Shown piece by piece: positions 1-11,710 of a stretch of DNA of 64,000 nt. The DNA comes from Oleiagrimonas sp. C23AA (GTDB lineage: Bacteria > Pseudomonadota > Gammaproteobacteria > Xanthomonadales > Rhodanobacteraceae), in NCBI RefSeq assembly GCF_011759385.1, contig NZ_JAARLY010000007.1, positions 184,451 through 248,450 of the forward strand. The letters run 5' to 3'. Below the pieces are notes generated by a model. That model worked only from the letters and a program-made list of their open reading frames with translations. It did no database searches and was not told where the DNA came from. Position 1 is the first letter of the stretch, and every line of letters starts with the position of its first letter. The translations under genes were made by a program, and so were the position numbers.

Positions 1-115
1 GGATGCGGCAGTTGCGGTGCGTCCTGTACAAAACCCATGGCATGACTCCGGCGTCGGGTAGGGCTCGATTATAGGTGCCGCAGCCGGCTCGCGCCGTGAC
101 GCATGCCGGCCGTAT

Positions 116-2475
<2,360 letters not shown>

Positions 2476-2479
<4 letters not shown>

Positions 2480-2955
2480 AGCGTTTCACCGCCGTTCTGG
2501 CCCTGTTGCTGGCCGTGGGTGCCAGCGCGCCGGCGTTTGCCGGCAGCACCGATGCAGCCAAGCCCGAGCTCAGGACCACCACACTGGATGGCAAGGCGTT
2601 TGATCTGGCCAAGCACCGCGGCCATTACGTGGTGGTCAATTTCTGGGCCACCTGGTGCCACCCGTGCATCCAGGAAATGCCGGATATTTCGCACTTTGTG
2701 GCCACGCACAGGAACGTCGATGCCATTGGCCTGGCTTACGAGTCGGCCCGCGTCGAGGACATCAAGACGTTTCTCAAGAAACACCCCGTCAGCTATCCGA
2801 TCGCGCAGGTCGATGTCGTACATCCGCCGGCCGATTTTGCCGAGCCGCGTGGGTTGCCGACCACCTATGTGATCGCACCGGATGGCTCGATCGCCAAGAA
2901 GTTCGTCGGCCCGATCAAGATCGCTGACTTGAAGCACGCCATCGGGAGTCACTGA
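2476..2955 (+). CDS. TlpA/ResA-like periplasmic thioredoxin-family protein
   Basis: Exported thiol-disulfide protein of 159 residues. Residues 1-22 form a signal peptide (positive MKR, hydrophobic core, AFA before the mature part). The mature domain is an AhpC/TSA-redoxin fold with the active-site motif WATWCHPC near residues 57-64, and the cis-Pro region GLPTTYVI near 132-139. The WCHPC dipeptide differs from WCGPC thioredoxin and WCEPC ResA but keeps both cysteines. It probably reduces or oxidises exported cysteines, for example in cytochrome c maturation, but the partner cannot be read from the sequence. It overlaps the YihY gene by four bases and the acylphosphatase by one. Confidence 0.85.
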
Positions 2956-3221
2956 TGGCGGCGGCACGATTTATGGTGGAAGGGCACGTGCAGGGCGTGT
3001 TCTTTCGAGCCCACACGCGCCAGCATGCGTGCCGGTTGGGCCTGACCGGCATGGCACGCAATCTGGAGGACGGCCGGGTCCAAGTGATCGCCCACGGCGA
3101 TGCGGCCGCCCTGGCTGAACTGGAACAATGCCTGCAACAAGGCTCGCCGCGCTCGCGCGTGGACCGGGTCACACGTCACCCTCACGATGGCGAGGCGCCG
3201 GACGATTTTGTTACCGCGTGA
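2955..3221 (+). CDS. acyP: Acylphosphatase
   Basis: Small cytoplasmic hydrolase of acyl phosphates such as 1,3-bisphosphoglycerate and carbamoyl phosphate; 88 residues, normal for the family. The phosphate-binding loop GHVQGVFFRA (residues 10-19) carries the catalytic Arg. The second signature, GMARNLEDGRV, supplies the catalytic Asn. The ATG shares one base with the preceding TGA, so translation is probably coupled to the TlpA-like gene. It ends 24 bases before the convergent prfA stop codon. Confidence 0.93.
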   Translation: MAAARFMVEGHVQGVFFRAHTRQHACRLGLTGMARNLEDGRVQVIAHGDAAALAELEQCLQQGSPRSRVDRVTRHPHDGEAPDDFVTA

Positions 3222-3245
3222 GCGGGCGCGCGCCGCTGACCGCGG

Positions 3246-4328
3246 TCAGGCGTTGGCGGTCAGCGATTTGAGCTGGTCGGCCTGATCCTCGCGGGTCAGC
3301 GTATCGATCAGCTCGTCCAAGTCGCCGGCCAGGGTCTCGGGCAGCCGATACAGCGTCAGGTTGACGCGATGGTCGGTGATGCGCCCCTGCGGGAAGTTGT
3401 AGGTGCGGATGCGCTGGCTGCGGTCGCCCGAGCCCACCTGCATGCGCCGCGACTCCGCTTCGGCGGCCGCCTGCTTGGCGCGCTCGGCGTCCAGCAGCTG
3501 CGCCTTCAGGCGCTTCATGGCCTTGTCGCGGTTGGCATGCTGCGAGCGCTCGGTCTGGCATTCGACCACCACACCGGAGGGCAGGTGGGTGATGCGGATG
3601 GCCGATTCGGTCTTGTTGACGTGCTGGCCGCCCGCGCCGGAGGAGCGGAAGGTGTCGACCTTGAGGTCGGCCGGATTGATCTGCACGTCCTCGACTTCTT
3701 CCACATCGGGAATGATGGCCACCGTGGCCGCCGAGGTGTGGATGCGGCCCTGCGACTCGGTTTCCGGCACGCGCTGCACGCGGTGCGTGCCCGATTCGTA
3801 TTTCAGGCGCGAGTAGGCGCCCTTGCCCTCGATGCGCGCCACCGCTTCCTTGTAGCCGCCGTGCTCGCCTGGGTTGGCCGATTCGATTTCGGTGCGCCAG
3901 CCGCGCTGTTCGGCATAGCGCAGGTACATGCGCATCAAATCGCCAGCAAACAGCGCCGCCTCGTCGCCACCGGTGCCGGCGCGTACTTCCAGAAACAGGC
4001 TGGCCTCATCGCGCGGGTCGCGTGGCAGCAGCAGAATCTGCAACTCATCGTCCAGCGCCATCAGCCGCGCCTGCAGGCGATCGATGTCATCGGCGGCCAT
4101 GTCGGCAAGCTCCGGATCGTCGAGCATGCTGCGGGCATCGGCCAGCTCGCGCTCGGCGGCGTCGTGCTCGGCCAAGCTGCGCGTGACCGGCTCCAGTTGC
4201 GCGTATTCGCGAGACAGTTCGCGAAACTGGTTGGTGTCGGCCATGACTTCGGGCTGGGCCAGCAACAGGCCCACTTCCTGGTGACGCTCGGCCAGCGCCT
4301 CCAGTTTGCGACGGATGGATGGGCTCAT
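3246..4328 (-). CDS. prfA: Peptide chain release factor 1
   Basis: Reads UAA and UAG stop codons on the ribosome and triggers peptide release. 360 residues, the usual length. The GGQ motif lies exactly at residues 233-235 ([12 protein letters not shown]), the same numbering as in E. coli RF1. The stop-codon reading tripeptide of the PxT type is seen as PET in [10 protein letters not shown], which separates RF1 from RF2 (SPF). The start overlaps the hemA stop by four bases (ATGA), the common hemA-prfA operon. The stop codon lies inside a 12-base perfect palindrome in the short gap to acyP. Confidence 0.98.
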   Translation of the reverse strand: MSPSIRRKLEALAERHQEVGLLLAQPEVMADTNQFRELSREYAQLEPVTRSLAEHDAAERELADARSMLDDPELADMAADDIDRLQARLMALDDELQILLLPRDPRDEASLFLEVRAGTGGDEAALFAGDLMRMYLRYAEQRGWRTEIESANPGEHGGYKEAVARIEGKGAYSRLKYESGTHRVQRVPETESQGRIHTSAATVAIIPDVEEVEDVQINPADLKVDTFRSSGAGGQHVNKTESAIRITHLPSGVVVECQTERSQHANRDKAMKRLKAQLLDAERAKQAAAEAESRRMQVGSGDRSQRIRTYNFPQGRITDHRVNLTLYRLPETLAGDLDELIDTLTREDQADQLKSLTANA

Positions 4329-5593
4329 GCTTGGGATTCGCTCGGCGGCAGGCGGTACAGGCGCTCGGCAGCATTGAGCAGCTCCGCGTCGCCGGCCAGG
4401 GTGGCCTCGCGCAGGCTGGCGCTGGGCGCGTGCAGCAGCTTATTGGTCAGGGTGTTGGCGAGAAAGGCCAGCGCTTCTTCCGGCGATTTGCCGCGGGCCA
4501 GCATGGCCTGGGCCTTGCCAAGTACTTCGTCGCGCTGGGTTTCGGCCTGCGCACGCAGGTCGATCACCGGGTTGCGCAGCGACAGCGTGCGTCGCCAGGC
4601 CATGTAGCGATCGACCTGCAGGTCGATGATGGCGTTGGCTTCCTGCGCGGCGGCTTCGCGCGAGCGCAGGTTTTCGTCGATGACCTGTTTCAGGTCATCA
4701 ATGCCGTACAGAAACACATCCGGCAGCGCGCCCACGTCCGGGGCAATGTCACGCGGCACCGCGATGTCGACCATGAACATCGGGCGGCGCCGGCGCGCGG
4801 CAATGGCTTTTTCGGCCATGGCGCGGGTGACCACCGGCTCGCGGGCGGCGGTGGAGGCGATGACGATATCGGCCTCGGCCAGGTGCTGGTTCAGATCATG
4901 CAGCGAGATGGCATAGCCGCCGTGGCGCGAGGCCAGCTCTTGCGCGTTCTCCAGCGTGCGGTTGGCCACGATCAGCCGGCGCACCTGTTTGTCGGCCAGG
5001 TGGCGGGCGGCCAGCTCAATGGTGTCACCGGCGCCGATCAGCAGCACGCAGGCCTGCTTCAAGTCGGCGAAGGCCTGCTCGGCCAGACGCACGGCGGTGA
5101 ACGCCACCGAGACGGTATGCGCACCAATCTGGGTGTCGGTACGCACGCGCTTGGCCACGGCGAAGGTGTGCTGAAGCAGGCGGTCCATTGGCGCGCGCAG
5201 GCTGTGCGCGTCGCGCGCCAGCTGATAGGCGTCTTTCACCTGCCCCAGGATCTGCGGCTCGCCCAGCACCATCGAATCCAGGCCAGTGGCGACGCGGAAG
5301 ATATGCCGCACGGCGTCGTTCTCGTCGTAGCGGTACAGGAACTCGTCCAGCTTGCCGGTGGTCAGCCTATGGTGGCGATGCAACCACTGATGCGGCGCCA
5401 GCTCGGCGCCTTCGTCCACGCTGCAGTAAAGCTCGGTGCGATTGCAGGTGGAAAGGATCATGGCCTCGTCCACACCCGGGTGCTGCGCCAGTTCGCGCAG
5501 GGCATCGGCGTTGGCATCCGCGTCGAAGGCGACCTGTTCTCGCAGGGCGACCGGCGCGGTGAGGTGGTTAAGCCCGAGGGCAATCAGCGGCAT
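4325..5593 (-). CDS. hemA: Glutamyl-tRNA reductase
   Basis: First committed enzyme of C5-pathway tetrapyrrole synthesis: reduces glutamyl-tRNA(Glu) with NADPH to glutamate-1-semialdehyde. 422 residues. The N-terminal catalytic domain contains the nucleophile Cys50 in STCNRTE. The central part has the NADPH-binding [16 protein letters not shown] segment. The C-terminal helical dimerisation domain follows (residues about 320-415). It is followed by prfA with a four-base overlap and is divergent from the TPR lipoprotein gene across 134 bases. The organism therefore makes haem from glutamyl-tRNA, consistent with the c-type cytochromes encoded later in the window. Confidence 0.97.
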   Translation of the reverse strand: MPLIALGLNHLTAPVALREQVAFDADANADALRELAQHPGVDEAMILSTCNRTELYCSVDEGAELAPHQWLHRHHRLTTGKLDEFLYRYDENDAVRHIFRVATGLDSMVLGEPQILGQVKDAYQLARDAHSLRAPMDRLLQHTFAVAKRVRTDTQIGAHTVSVAFTAVRLAEQAFADLKQACVLLIGAGDTIELAARHLADKQVRRLIVANRTLENAQELASRHGGYAISLHDLNQHLAEADIVIASTAAREPVVTRAMAEKAIAARRRRPMFMVDIAVPRDIAPDVGALPDVFLYGIDDLKQVIDENLRSREAAAQEANAIIDLQVDRYMAWRRTLSLRNPVIDLRAQAETQRDEVLGKAQAMLARGKSPEEALAFLANTLTNKLLHAPSASLREATLAGDAELLNAAERLYRLPPSESQA

Positions 5594-5628
5594 GGTTTGG
5601 AGCAGGCACTATGAAACGTGGCGACGAC

Positions 5629-5656
5629 GTGACGAAGACGACGATAGACTTATGCT
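5629..5656 (+). promoter_or_regulatory. Candidate promoter for the TPR lipoprotein-lolB-ispE operon
   Basis: GTGACG (5629-5634) and TATGCT (5651-5656) with a 16-base spacer match sigma70 -35 and -10 boxes at four of six positions each. They lie in the hemA/TPR intergenic region, about 70 bases upstream of the GTG start. No other good box pair was seen there on the plus strand. Sequence match only. Confidence 0.4.
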
Positions 5657-5727
5657 GTCGGCAACGGCCGGCGCCCGCTCGACACGCGGCTGTGCGCTGG
5701 CAATCTTGAAGAATACGGAGACGAATT

Positions 5728-7467
5728 GTGCGGACCGGGCACGCTAAGTTCAAGCAAGTGCGGCATTTTGCAGCCCTGGCTGCGACCATGGTCGTGGCCG
5801 GTTGCGCCACGCTGACGCCGCCGGCGCATGCTCCGGCCAAATCCGTGCCCGAGCAGCCACTGGCGCGCATGAGTGTGGCCACGCCGCCGCCCGAGCGCGA
5901 CAGTGTCGAGCAGTTGCTGCGCGGCGAGTTCGCGCTGGGCAAGGGTGATCTGGCCACCGCTGCCGACGCCTACGACAAGGCGGCTCAGGTGTCGACCGAC
6001 CCCAAGGTGGCCGAGCGTGCCGTGGGCCTGGCCATTGCCACCCATCATCCCGCCGCCGCGCAGCGGTCCCTGGCGCGATGGAAGGCACTGGGCGCCTCAC
6101 CGGAGGATCTGGAGCAGGCGCGCGCGCAACTGGCGCTTTCCACCGGTAATACGCAGCAGGCTGAAAAGGCATTGCTGGCGATGACCGCCAGCGGCGACGA
6201 TGACGCCTGGCGTCGCTTCGGCCGGGTGCTGCTGCATGTACGTGACAACGCTCAGGCCGCGCAATTGCTGACCACGGTAGCCACGCCTGCGCGCCTTCCC
6301 GATGATGTCGACGCGTGGCTGGCGATGAGCGAGATGGGCGTGCGCTTCGGGCGCAACGATTACGCCGATGAGGTGGCCGAGGCGGCGGTCAAACGCTTCC
6401 ACACCGGTGCCACTTATGCCTGGCAAGCGCAGCTGAAGCTGCGCGCCGGCGACATCAAGGCGGCGCGCGCGCTCTTCGAGCAGGCCTACAAGCGCTCGCC
6501 CAAGGATGCCCATGTGCGCCTGGCCTATGCCGCCATGCTCGCTCGCGACAAGCGCATGAAGCGCGCCGAAGCTGTGTTGGCCAACGGCCCGCAGACGACC
6601 GAGACCTACGCCGCTCGCACCGCCTACGCCGCTCACGCCAAGGACTTGCCGCGCTTGCGCGCCATCTACGCACAGCTGGTCAAGTCCGATGGTGATGTGC
6701 GTGCCTCCAGCTACTACCTGATGGGCCAGCTGGCCGAGCTGCTGAAAAAGCCGCGCCAGGCCGTGGACTGGTATGCGCAGGTCGGTGACGACGATCCGCA
6801 TGCGTTCGATGCCGATCTGCGGCGCGCAGTGTTGATGTACGGCCAGGGCGAGCACGCCCAGGCGCACGCCCTGGCCGAGCGCATGCAGGCCGACTACGCC
6901 GATTCACCGGACGACGTTAGCAAGGCCGCGCAGCTGGATGCCGAGCTGTACATGAGCGAGCACGACTACAAGCGCGCCATCGCCGCCTACAGCGTGGCAC
7001 TGCGTGCCAAGCCGAAAGAAACCGGCGTGCTCTACGGGCGAGGCGTGGCCTACGCCGAGCTGGGGCAGATGGACAGGTCCGTGGCGGATCTGCGCCAGGT
7101 GCTCAAGCTCAAGCCCGACGACATCGATGCGGCCAACGCGCTGGGCTACACGCTGGCCGACAGCAACACGCATCTGGCCGAGGCGACCCGCCTGCTCGAT
7201 CGCGCGCGCCAGGCGCGTCCGCACGATCCGGCCATCGCCGATTCCTGGGGCTGGCTGCAGTACCGCCTGGGTCACCTGGACAAGGCCGAGCAGGCACTTC
7301 GCGGCGCCTGGAGCGCGCGACGCGATGCCGAAGTCGGCGCGCATCTGGCACGGGTGTTGTGGGCGCGCGGCAAAAAAACCGAGGCCCGGCGGGTGCTCAA
7401 GCAAGCGACTGCGCTGGATCCCCACAATGCTTCGTTGCTGGCCGCGCAGCGGACCATGACACCGTGA
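5728..7467 (+). CDS. Tetratricopeptide-repeat lipoprotein
   Basis: Exported lipoprotein of 579 residues built almost entirely of helical TPR-type repeats. The signal ends in a lipobox, MVVAGC, with the lipidated Cys at 26. The following Ala/Pro-rich linker (PPAHAPAKS) precedes degenerate TPRs from about residue 55 to the end. The clearest repeats are around 415-520 (GVLYGRGVAYAELGQMD; IDAANALGYTLAD). The GTG start at 5728 is chosen because GGAG sits seven bases before it (5717-5720). Orthologues sit directly before lolB in Xanthomonadales. The stop overlaps the lolB start (GTGA), suggesting a scaffold role in envelope assembly, which is inference. Confidence 0.88.
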   Translation: MRTGHAKFKQVRHFAALAATMVVAGCATLTPPAHAPAKSVPEQPLARMSVATPPPERDSVEQLLRGEFALGKGDLATAADAYDKAAQVSTDPKVAERAVGLAIATHHPAAAQRSLARWKALGASPEDLEQARAQLALSTGNTQQAEKALLAMTASGDDDAWRRFGRVLLHVRDNAQAAQLLTTVATPARLPDDVDAWLAMSEMGVRFGRNDYADEVAEAAVKRFHTGATYAWQAQLKLRAGDIKAARALFEQAYKRSPKDAHVRLAYAAMLARDKRMKRAEAVLANGPQTTETYAARTAYAAHAKDLPRLRAIYAQLVKSDGDVRASSYYLMGQLAELLKKPRQAVDWYAQVGDDDPHAFDADLRRAVLMYGQGEHAQAHALAERMQADYADSPDDVSKAAQLDAELYMSEHDYKRAIAAYSVALRAKPKETGVLYGRGVAYAELGQMDRSVADLRQVLKLKPDDIDAANALGYTLADSNTHLAEATRLLDRARQARPHDPAIADSWGWLQYRLGHLDKAEQALRGAWSARRDAEVGAHLARVLWARGKKTEARRVLKQATALDPHNASLLAAQRTMTP

Positions 7468-8093
7468 GGACGGCCGTCACGCGTGCGACGGGCGTCACCG
7501 CCGCCATCGCCTGCCTGGTGCTGGCCGCCTGTGCGCCGGTGCCGGTGCCGGTGAAGAAGCTGGCCGGCAATGCCGACACCCGCGCCACGCAGCGCGCTCG
7601 CGTGGCGGCGCTGGCCGGGCGTGATCACTGGACCATCGAGGGGCGCCTGGGCGTATCCGATGGCCATCATGGCGGTAGCGGCAGCCTGACCTGGACGCAG
7701 AACGGCGAGCGCTACGATTTCACCCTGCGCGCGCCGGTGACCGGCCGCAGCTTCCGTCTGCATGGCGGGCCGCAAGGCGCCGAGCTGGACGGACTCGATG
7801 GCGGGCCGCGCTATGGGCGCAATGCGCAACAGCTGATGGCACGCGCCCTGGGCTGGCAGGTGCCGATGGCCCAACTGCGTGCCTGGGTGCTGGGCCTGCG
7901 CGCCCGCCAGGTGCGCCCGGCCAAGTTGGCGTTCGGCATCAATGGCTTGCCTTCGCAGATCGTGCAGGGCGGCTGGACGGTACAATATCCGGCCTGGTTC
8001 ACCGATCGTCAGCCGGCGCTGCCGAAGAAAGTGTTCGCGGCGCGGCCGCCGTACAAGGTGCGCCTTTCCATCGAGAGCTGGACGTTTCATTGA
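7464..8093 (+). CDS. lolB: Outer-membrane lipoprotein insertion factor LolB
   Basis: Final acceptor of the Lol pathway: takes lipoproteins from LolA and inserts them in the outer membrane. 209 residues from the GTG at 7464, which overlaps the previous stop (GTGA). The signal has a lipobox LAAC with Cys23, so LolB is itself a lipoprotein. The mature part shows the family pattern (HWTIEGRLGVSD near the start, then GSLTWTQNGERYDFTLRAPV, QGGWTVQYP). Without the GTG start, the frame would have to begin inside the TPR gene. The next gene, ispE, overlaps by one base. Confidence 0.93.
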   Translation: MRTAVTRATGVTAAIACLVLAACAPVPVPVKKLAGNADTRATQRARVAALAGRDHWTIEGRLGVSDGHHGGSGSLTWTQNGERYDFTLRAPVTGRSFRLHGGPQGAELDGLDGGPRYGRNAQQLMARALGWQVPMAQLRAWVLGLRARQVRPAKLAFGINGLPSQIVQGGWTVQYPAWFTDRQPALPKKVFAARPPYKVRLSIESWTFH

Positions 8094-8944
8094 TGACCCA
8101 TTCCTGGACGGCCTGGCCGGCGCCGGCCAAGCTGAACCTGTGCCTGCGTATCATCGGCCGGCGCGAAGATGGCTATCACCGCCTGCAGACCGTATTCCGC
8201 CTGCTCGACTGGGGCGACCAGGTGCATCTGCGTCCGCGCGATGACGCTCGTATCGAGCGCGTGGCCGGTGCCGAGGGCGTGGCCGTCGAGGACGACCTCA
8301 CCGTGCGCGCCGCGCGTCTGTTGCAAGCGCACAGCGCTTGCCCGCTTGGCGCCGACATCGCCGTGGACAAGCGCATTCCCATGGGCGGTGGTCTGGGCGG
8401 CGGCAGTTCCAACGCCGCCAGTGTGCTGGTCGGTTTGAACCGCCTGTGGCGCACGGGTCTTTCAGCCGATGCGCTGGCCGAGCTGGGGGTGACGCTGGGT
8501 GCCGACGTGCCGGTTTTCGTGCGCGGGCACACCGCCTGGGCCGAGGGCGTGGGGGAAATCCTGTCGCCGCTGGAGCTGCCCGAATGCTGGTATGTCATTG
8601 TTGATCCTAGGGTTGCAGTGCCTACAGCGCCGCTTTTCCAAGCGCCTGAATTGACACGAAATGCGCCTGAGGCGACAATCTCTGACTTCCTCTCCGGACA
8701 TATGGCCGAAAACGCCTTCGAGCCGGTGGTGCGCGCCCGCTTTCCGGTGGTGTCCGCAGCACTGGACTGGCTCGGGTGTTTCGGCACGGCACGGCTTTCG
8801 GGCAGTGGCGCCTGTGTGTTCGTGGAGCTGACAACGCGTGCCGAAGCCCAGGCTGCGGCGGCGCGTTGTCCCGAGCAGTTCTCGGCCTACGTGGCGCGCG
8901 GTGTGAATGCATCGGCGCTGCTCGCGGCGGCCGAAAAGGTTTGA
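8093..8944 (+). CDS. ispE: 4-diphosphocytidyl-2-C-methyl-D-erythritol kinase
   Basis: Fourth step of the MEP isoprenoid pathway: ATP-dependent phosphorylation of CDP-ME at the 2-hydroxyl. 283 residues of the GHMP kinase fold. PAKLNLCL near the N-terminus and the glycine-rich ATP loop PMGGGLGGGSSNAA (about residues 94-107) are both intact. The C-terminal GSGACVFVE motif is also present. The ATG at 8093 shares one base with the lolB stop; a TTG immediately before it is a less likely start. tRNA-Gln begins four bases after the stop, so the transcript probably runs through into the tRNA. Confidence 0.97.
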   Translation: MTHSWTAWPAPAKLNLCLRIIGRREDGYHRLQTVFRLLDWGDQVHLRPRDDARIERVAGAEGVAVEDDLTVRAARLLQAHSACPLGADIAVDKRIPMGGGLGGGSSNAASVLVGLNRLWRTGLSADALAELGVTLGADVPVFVRGHTAWAEGVGEILSPLELPECWYVIVDPRVAVPTAPLFQAPELTRNAPEATISDFLSGHMAENAFEPVVRARFPVVSAALDWLGCFGTARLSGSGACVFVELTTRAEAQAAAARCPEQFSAYVARGVNASALLAAAEKV

Positions 8945-8947
8945 TGC

Positions 8948-9022
8948 TGGGGCGTCGCCAAGCGGTAAGGCACCGGGTTTTGATCCCGGCATTCGCAGGT
9001 TCGAATCCTGCCGCCCCAGCCA
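8948..9022 (+). tRNA. tRNA-Gln (anticodon UUG)
   Basis: Full cloverleaf. The acceptor stem TGGGGCG pairs with CGCCCCA, and the anticodon stem CCGGG/CCCGG encloses loop TTTTGAT with anticodon TTG. The T arm has GGTTCGAATCC, discriminator G, and a genome-encoded CCA at 9020-9022. It lies four bases after ispE and before prs, the usual Xanthomonadales position. Probably cotranscribed with ispE, as no clear promoter sits in the gap. Confidence 0.97.
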
Positions 9023-9240
9023 TTTGGATGTGCCGTTGCAAGCCGGAATGCAGCGCGCGCCGACGGGCCATCAGGAAAGGCCCGGCGCAGGGCGGGTAAC
9101 TCCGCTACTGGTCGGCGTGGTTAAGCGCTTGGCCCGGAGCCGGCATGGCGCATGAACGTCGCAGCTTGATGCTTGCGGCGTTTTGCGTATGTGCGGTCCG
9201 CGACATTCACCCGATGCTCGAAAACAAAATGAGGAATTCC

Positions 9241-10197
9241 GTGGATACGGCAGGCTTGATGCTGTTCACCGGCAATGCGCACCGCAAACTGGCTGAGGAT
9301 GTCTCGCACCGCCTGGGCGTGCCGCCCGGCAAGGCGTTGGTGGGGCGTTTCAGTGACGGCGAGGTGCAGGTCGAGATCGAGGAGAATGTGCGCCGGCAGG
9401 AGGTGTTCATCCTGCAGCCCACGGGCGCGCCTTCGGCGGAAAACTTCATGGAGCTGCTGGTGCTGGCCGATGCGCTCAAGCGCGCTTCGGCGGCCACGGT
9501 AACGGCGGTGATGCCGTACTTCGGCTACGCGCGCCAGGATCGTCGCCCGCGTTCGTCGCGCGTGCCGATCACCGCCAAGCTGGCCGCGCGCATGATCGGC
9601 ACCGCCGGTGTGGATCGCGTGCTGACGGTGGACCTGCATGCCGACCAGATTCAGGGCTTTTTCGACATTCCGGTCGACAATGTCTACGCCTCGCCGGTGC
9701 TGTTGGCCGACATCTGGCGCAGCTACAGCATGGATGACCTGATCGTGGTCAGTCCGGACGTGGGCGGTGTGGTGCGCGCGCGCGCCATCGCCAAGCGCCT
9801 GGACGATGCCGATCTGGCCATCATCGACAAGCGCCGGCCGCGTGCCAACGTGGCCACGGTGATGAACATCATCGGCGAGGTCGAGGATAAAACCTGCGTG
9901 CTGGTCGACGACATTGTCGATACCGCCGGCACGCTTTGCGCGGCGGCCGCGGCGCTGAAGGCCAAGGGCGCGCGCAAGGTGGTGGCCTACTGCGTGCATC
10001 CGGTACTCTCCGGGGCCGCGCTGGACAACATCGAGGGTTCGCAGCTGGACGAGCTGGTGGTGACCGATACGCTGCCACTGTCCGAGCGGGCGGCCCATTG
10101 CAGCAAGATCCGTCAGTTGACGGTGGCCGAGCTGCTGGCCGAAACCATCCGCCGCATGGCGTATGGCGAGTCGGTCAGTTCGCTTTACGTCGACTGA
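9241..10197 (+). CDS. prs: Ribose-phosphate pyrophosphokinase (PRPP synthetase)
   Basis: Makes PRPP from ribose 5-phosphate and ATP for nucleotide, His and Trp synthesis. 318 residues from the GTG at 9241; family length is about 315. The GTG is chosen because GAGGA (9231-9235) lies at ribosome-binding distance and the N-terminus ([17 protein letters not shown]) then aligns with the family. ATGs at 9214 and 9229 are alternatives. Seen motifs: the flexible catalytic loop [11 protein letters not shown], the [11 protein letters not shown] region, and the PRPP-binding loop [12 protein letters not shown] terminator hairpin follows at 10253. Confidence 0.96.
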   Translation: MDTAGLMLFTGNAHRKLAEDVSHRLGVPPGKALVGRFSDGEVQVEIEENVRRQEVFILQPTGAPSAENFMELLVLADALKRASAATVTAVMPYFGYARQDRRPRSSRVPITAKLAARMIGTAGVDRVLTVDLHADQIQGFFDIPVDNVYASPVLLADIWRSYSMDDLIVVSPDVGGVVRARAIAKRLDDADLAIIDKRRPRANVATVMNIIGEVEDKTCVLVDDIVDTAGTLCAAAAALKAKGARKVVAYCVHPVLSGAALDNIEGSQLDELVVTDTLPLSERAAHCSKIRQLTVAELLAETIRRMAYGESVSSLYVD

Positions 10198-10252
10198 TCC
10201 GGATCATCGGTTTTGGGGTGACGGCGTACGCGTCGCCGCCCCGGATGCAAGA

Positions 10253-10277
10253 CCCTCCTGGTCGCGGGAGGGTTTTT
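10253..10277 (+). terminator. Rho-independent terminator after prs
   Basis: CCCTCC (10253-10258) pairs with GGAGGG (10267-10272) and is followed directly by five T (10273-10277). It lies 55 bases after the prs stop and just before rplY, so it either ends prs or acts as a leaky attenuator in front of rplY. Confidence 0.75.
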
Positions 10278-10325
10278 GGCACCGCCGTTCGCGGCGGTCC
10301 TTCACTTTGAAAAGGCAATATAGTC

Positions 10326-10961
10326 ATGACTCAAGTTCACGAAGTAGTGGCCGAGCGCCGCGAAGACCAGGGCAAGGGTGCGAGCCGCCGCCTGCGTCAT
10401 TCGGGCATGGTTCCGGCCATCGTCTACGGCAACAACAAGGCCCCCGAAAGCATCCAGATCGAGCACCGCATCGTGCTGGCGCTGGCCAAGCACGAGTGGT
10501 TCTTCTCCTCGGTGCTGGATCTGAAGATCGAGGGTGAAAGCCAGAAGGTGCTGCTGCGCGATTGGCAGAAGCATCCGTACAAGCAGCAGATGATGCACAT
10601 GGACTTCATGCGCATCGACGAGAACGCCAAGATCCACACGAACGTGCCGCTGCACTTCCTGAACCAGGACAAGTCGCCGGCCGGCAAGGCCACTGGTATC
10701 GTGGTCTCGCACAACATCACCGAGATCGAGGTGGTGTGCCTGGCCAAGGATCTGCCCGAGTACATCGAAGTGGACCTGTCCGATATGGACGAGGGTCACA
10801 TCGTGCATCTGTCTGACCTGAAGATGCCGGCCGGTGTCGAGATCGAGCAGCTCAAGCACGGTCCCGAGCACGACCTGCCGGTGGTGACCGCCCAGACCAT
10901 GCGTGGCGCTGTCAGCAGCGACGACCAGGCCGAGGGCGACGAGGCCGCCTCGGAAGAGTAA
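10326..10961 (+). CDS. rplY: 50S ribosomal protein L25 (long Ctc/TL5 form)
   Basis: 5S rRNA-binding ribosomal protein. 211 residues: an N-terminal L25 domain (about 1-95, with RLRHSGMVPAIVYGN) plus the C-terminal TL5 beta domain (about 100-190), and an acidic tail (DDQAEGDEAASEE). E. coli L25 lacks the second domain; the longer form is usual in this order and in stress protein Ctc. It sits between prs and pth, the common bacterial prs-ctc-pth arrangement. A GC-rich hairpin without a T run follows. Confidence 0.96.
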   Translation: MTQVHEVVAERREDQGKGASRRLRHSGMVPAIVYGNNKAPESIQIEHRIVLALAKHEWFFSSVLDLKIEGESQKVLLRDWQKHPYKQQMMHMDFMRIDENAKIHTNVPLHFLNQDKSPAGKATGIVVSHNITEIEVVCLAKDLPEYIEVDLSDMDEGHIVHLSDLKMPAGVEIEQLKHGPEHDLPVVTAQTMRGAVSSDDQAEGDEAASEE

Positions 10962-10971
10962 TCGCTCCGCG

Positions 10972-11001
10972 CGCCCCGTCGGCATCCTTGCCGGCGGGGC
11001 G
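10972..11001 (+). other. Stem-loop between rplY and pth
   Basis: CGCCCCG (10972-10978) pairs with CGGGGCG (10995-11001), with a further GGC/GCC pairing inside. There is no T run after it, so it is more likely an RNA-stability or Rho-linked hairpin than an intrinsic terminator. pth starts 29 bases further on. Confidence 0.5.
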
Positions 11002-11029
11002 TGTGCGTTCACCCGATGACAGGTAACGC

Positions 11030-11650
11030 ATGGCAGGTATCAAGCTGATTGTCGGCCTGGGCAACCCCGGCGCCGAATACCTCAAGACCCGGCATAACGC
11101 CGGGTTCTGGTTTGTGGACGTCCTGGCGCAGAGTCAGGGGGCCGTGTTTCGCCACGACGGCAAGTTGCACGGCGAGGCCTGCAAGGTCGATCTGGCCGGC
11201 CAGTCGGTGTGGCTGCTCAAGCCCACCACGTTCATGAACAAGAGCGGCATCGCCGTGGTTTCGGCGCTGCGCTATTACAAGATCGAGCCGGATGAGTGCC
11301 TGGTCGTGCATGACGACCTGGACCTTGATCCTGGCACCGCGCGGTTGAAGTTCGATGGCGGCCATGGCGGCCAGAACGGGCTGCGCGACATCAAGACGCA
11401 CCTGGGTCATGGGCGCTTTCACCGGCTGCGCATCGGCATCGGTCATCCCGGTCACCGCGATGGCGTGACGCCCTGGGTGCTGGGCAAGCCCTCGGCCAAG
11501 GACGAAGATGCCATCATCGATGCGGTGGTTGCCGCCGAGCGAGTGCTGCCCGATTTGATCCAGGGGCAATTCGACAAGGCCATGCGCCAGTTGCACACCG
11601 CGCCCGGCGCGATGGCGCCCAACGGCCACAAGAAAGCGCCGCAGGCCTGA
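11030..11650 (+). CDS. pth: Peptidyl-tRNA hydrolase
   Basis: Recycles tRNA by cleaving peptidyl-tRNA released from stalled ribosomes. 206 residues, slightly longer than the usual 190-195 because of a basic tail ending NGHKKAPQA. The catalytic His22 is in TRHNAG. The conserved KPTTFMNKSG and VVHDDLDL segments and the GGHGGQNGLRDI motif are intact. It starts with ATG after the rplY hairpin and is followed 60 bases later by ychF, the usual pth-ychF pair. Confidence 0.97.
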   Translation: MAGIKLIVGLGNPGAEYLKTRHNAGFWFVDVLAQSQGAVFRHDGKLHGEACKVDLAGQSVWLLKPTTFMNKSGIAVVSALRYYKIEPDECLVVHDDLDLDPGTARLKFDGGHGGQNGLRDIKTHLGHGRFHRLRIGIGHPGHRDGVTPWVLGKPSAKDEDAIIDAVVAAERVLPDLIQGQFDKAMRQLHTAPGAMAPNGHKKAPQA

Positions 11651-11710
11651 CGCGGCGCGCCCGCGCGTCGGTGTTACCTTTTTTCCTTTACCGTTCCGGA
11701 TGTTCCAATC

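Noticed and set aside
68..73. Perfect minus-strand TATAAT box near the left edge
   Set aside because: No -35 box at 16-19 bases; the gene it could serve would lie outside the window.
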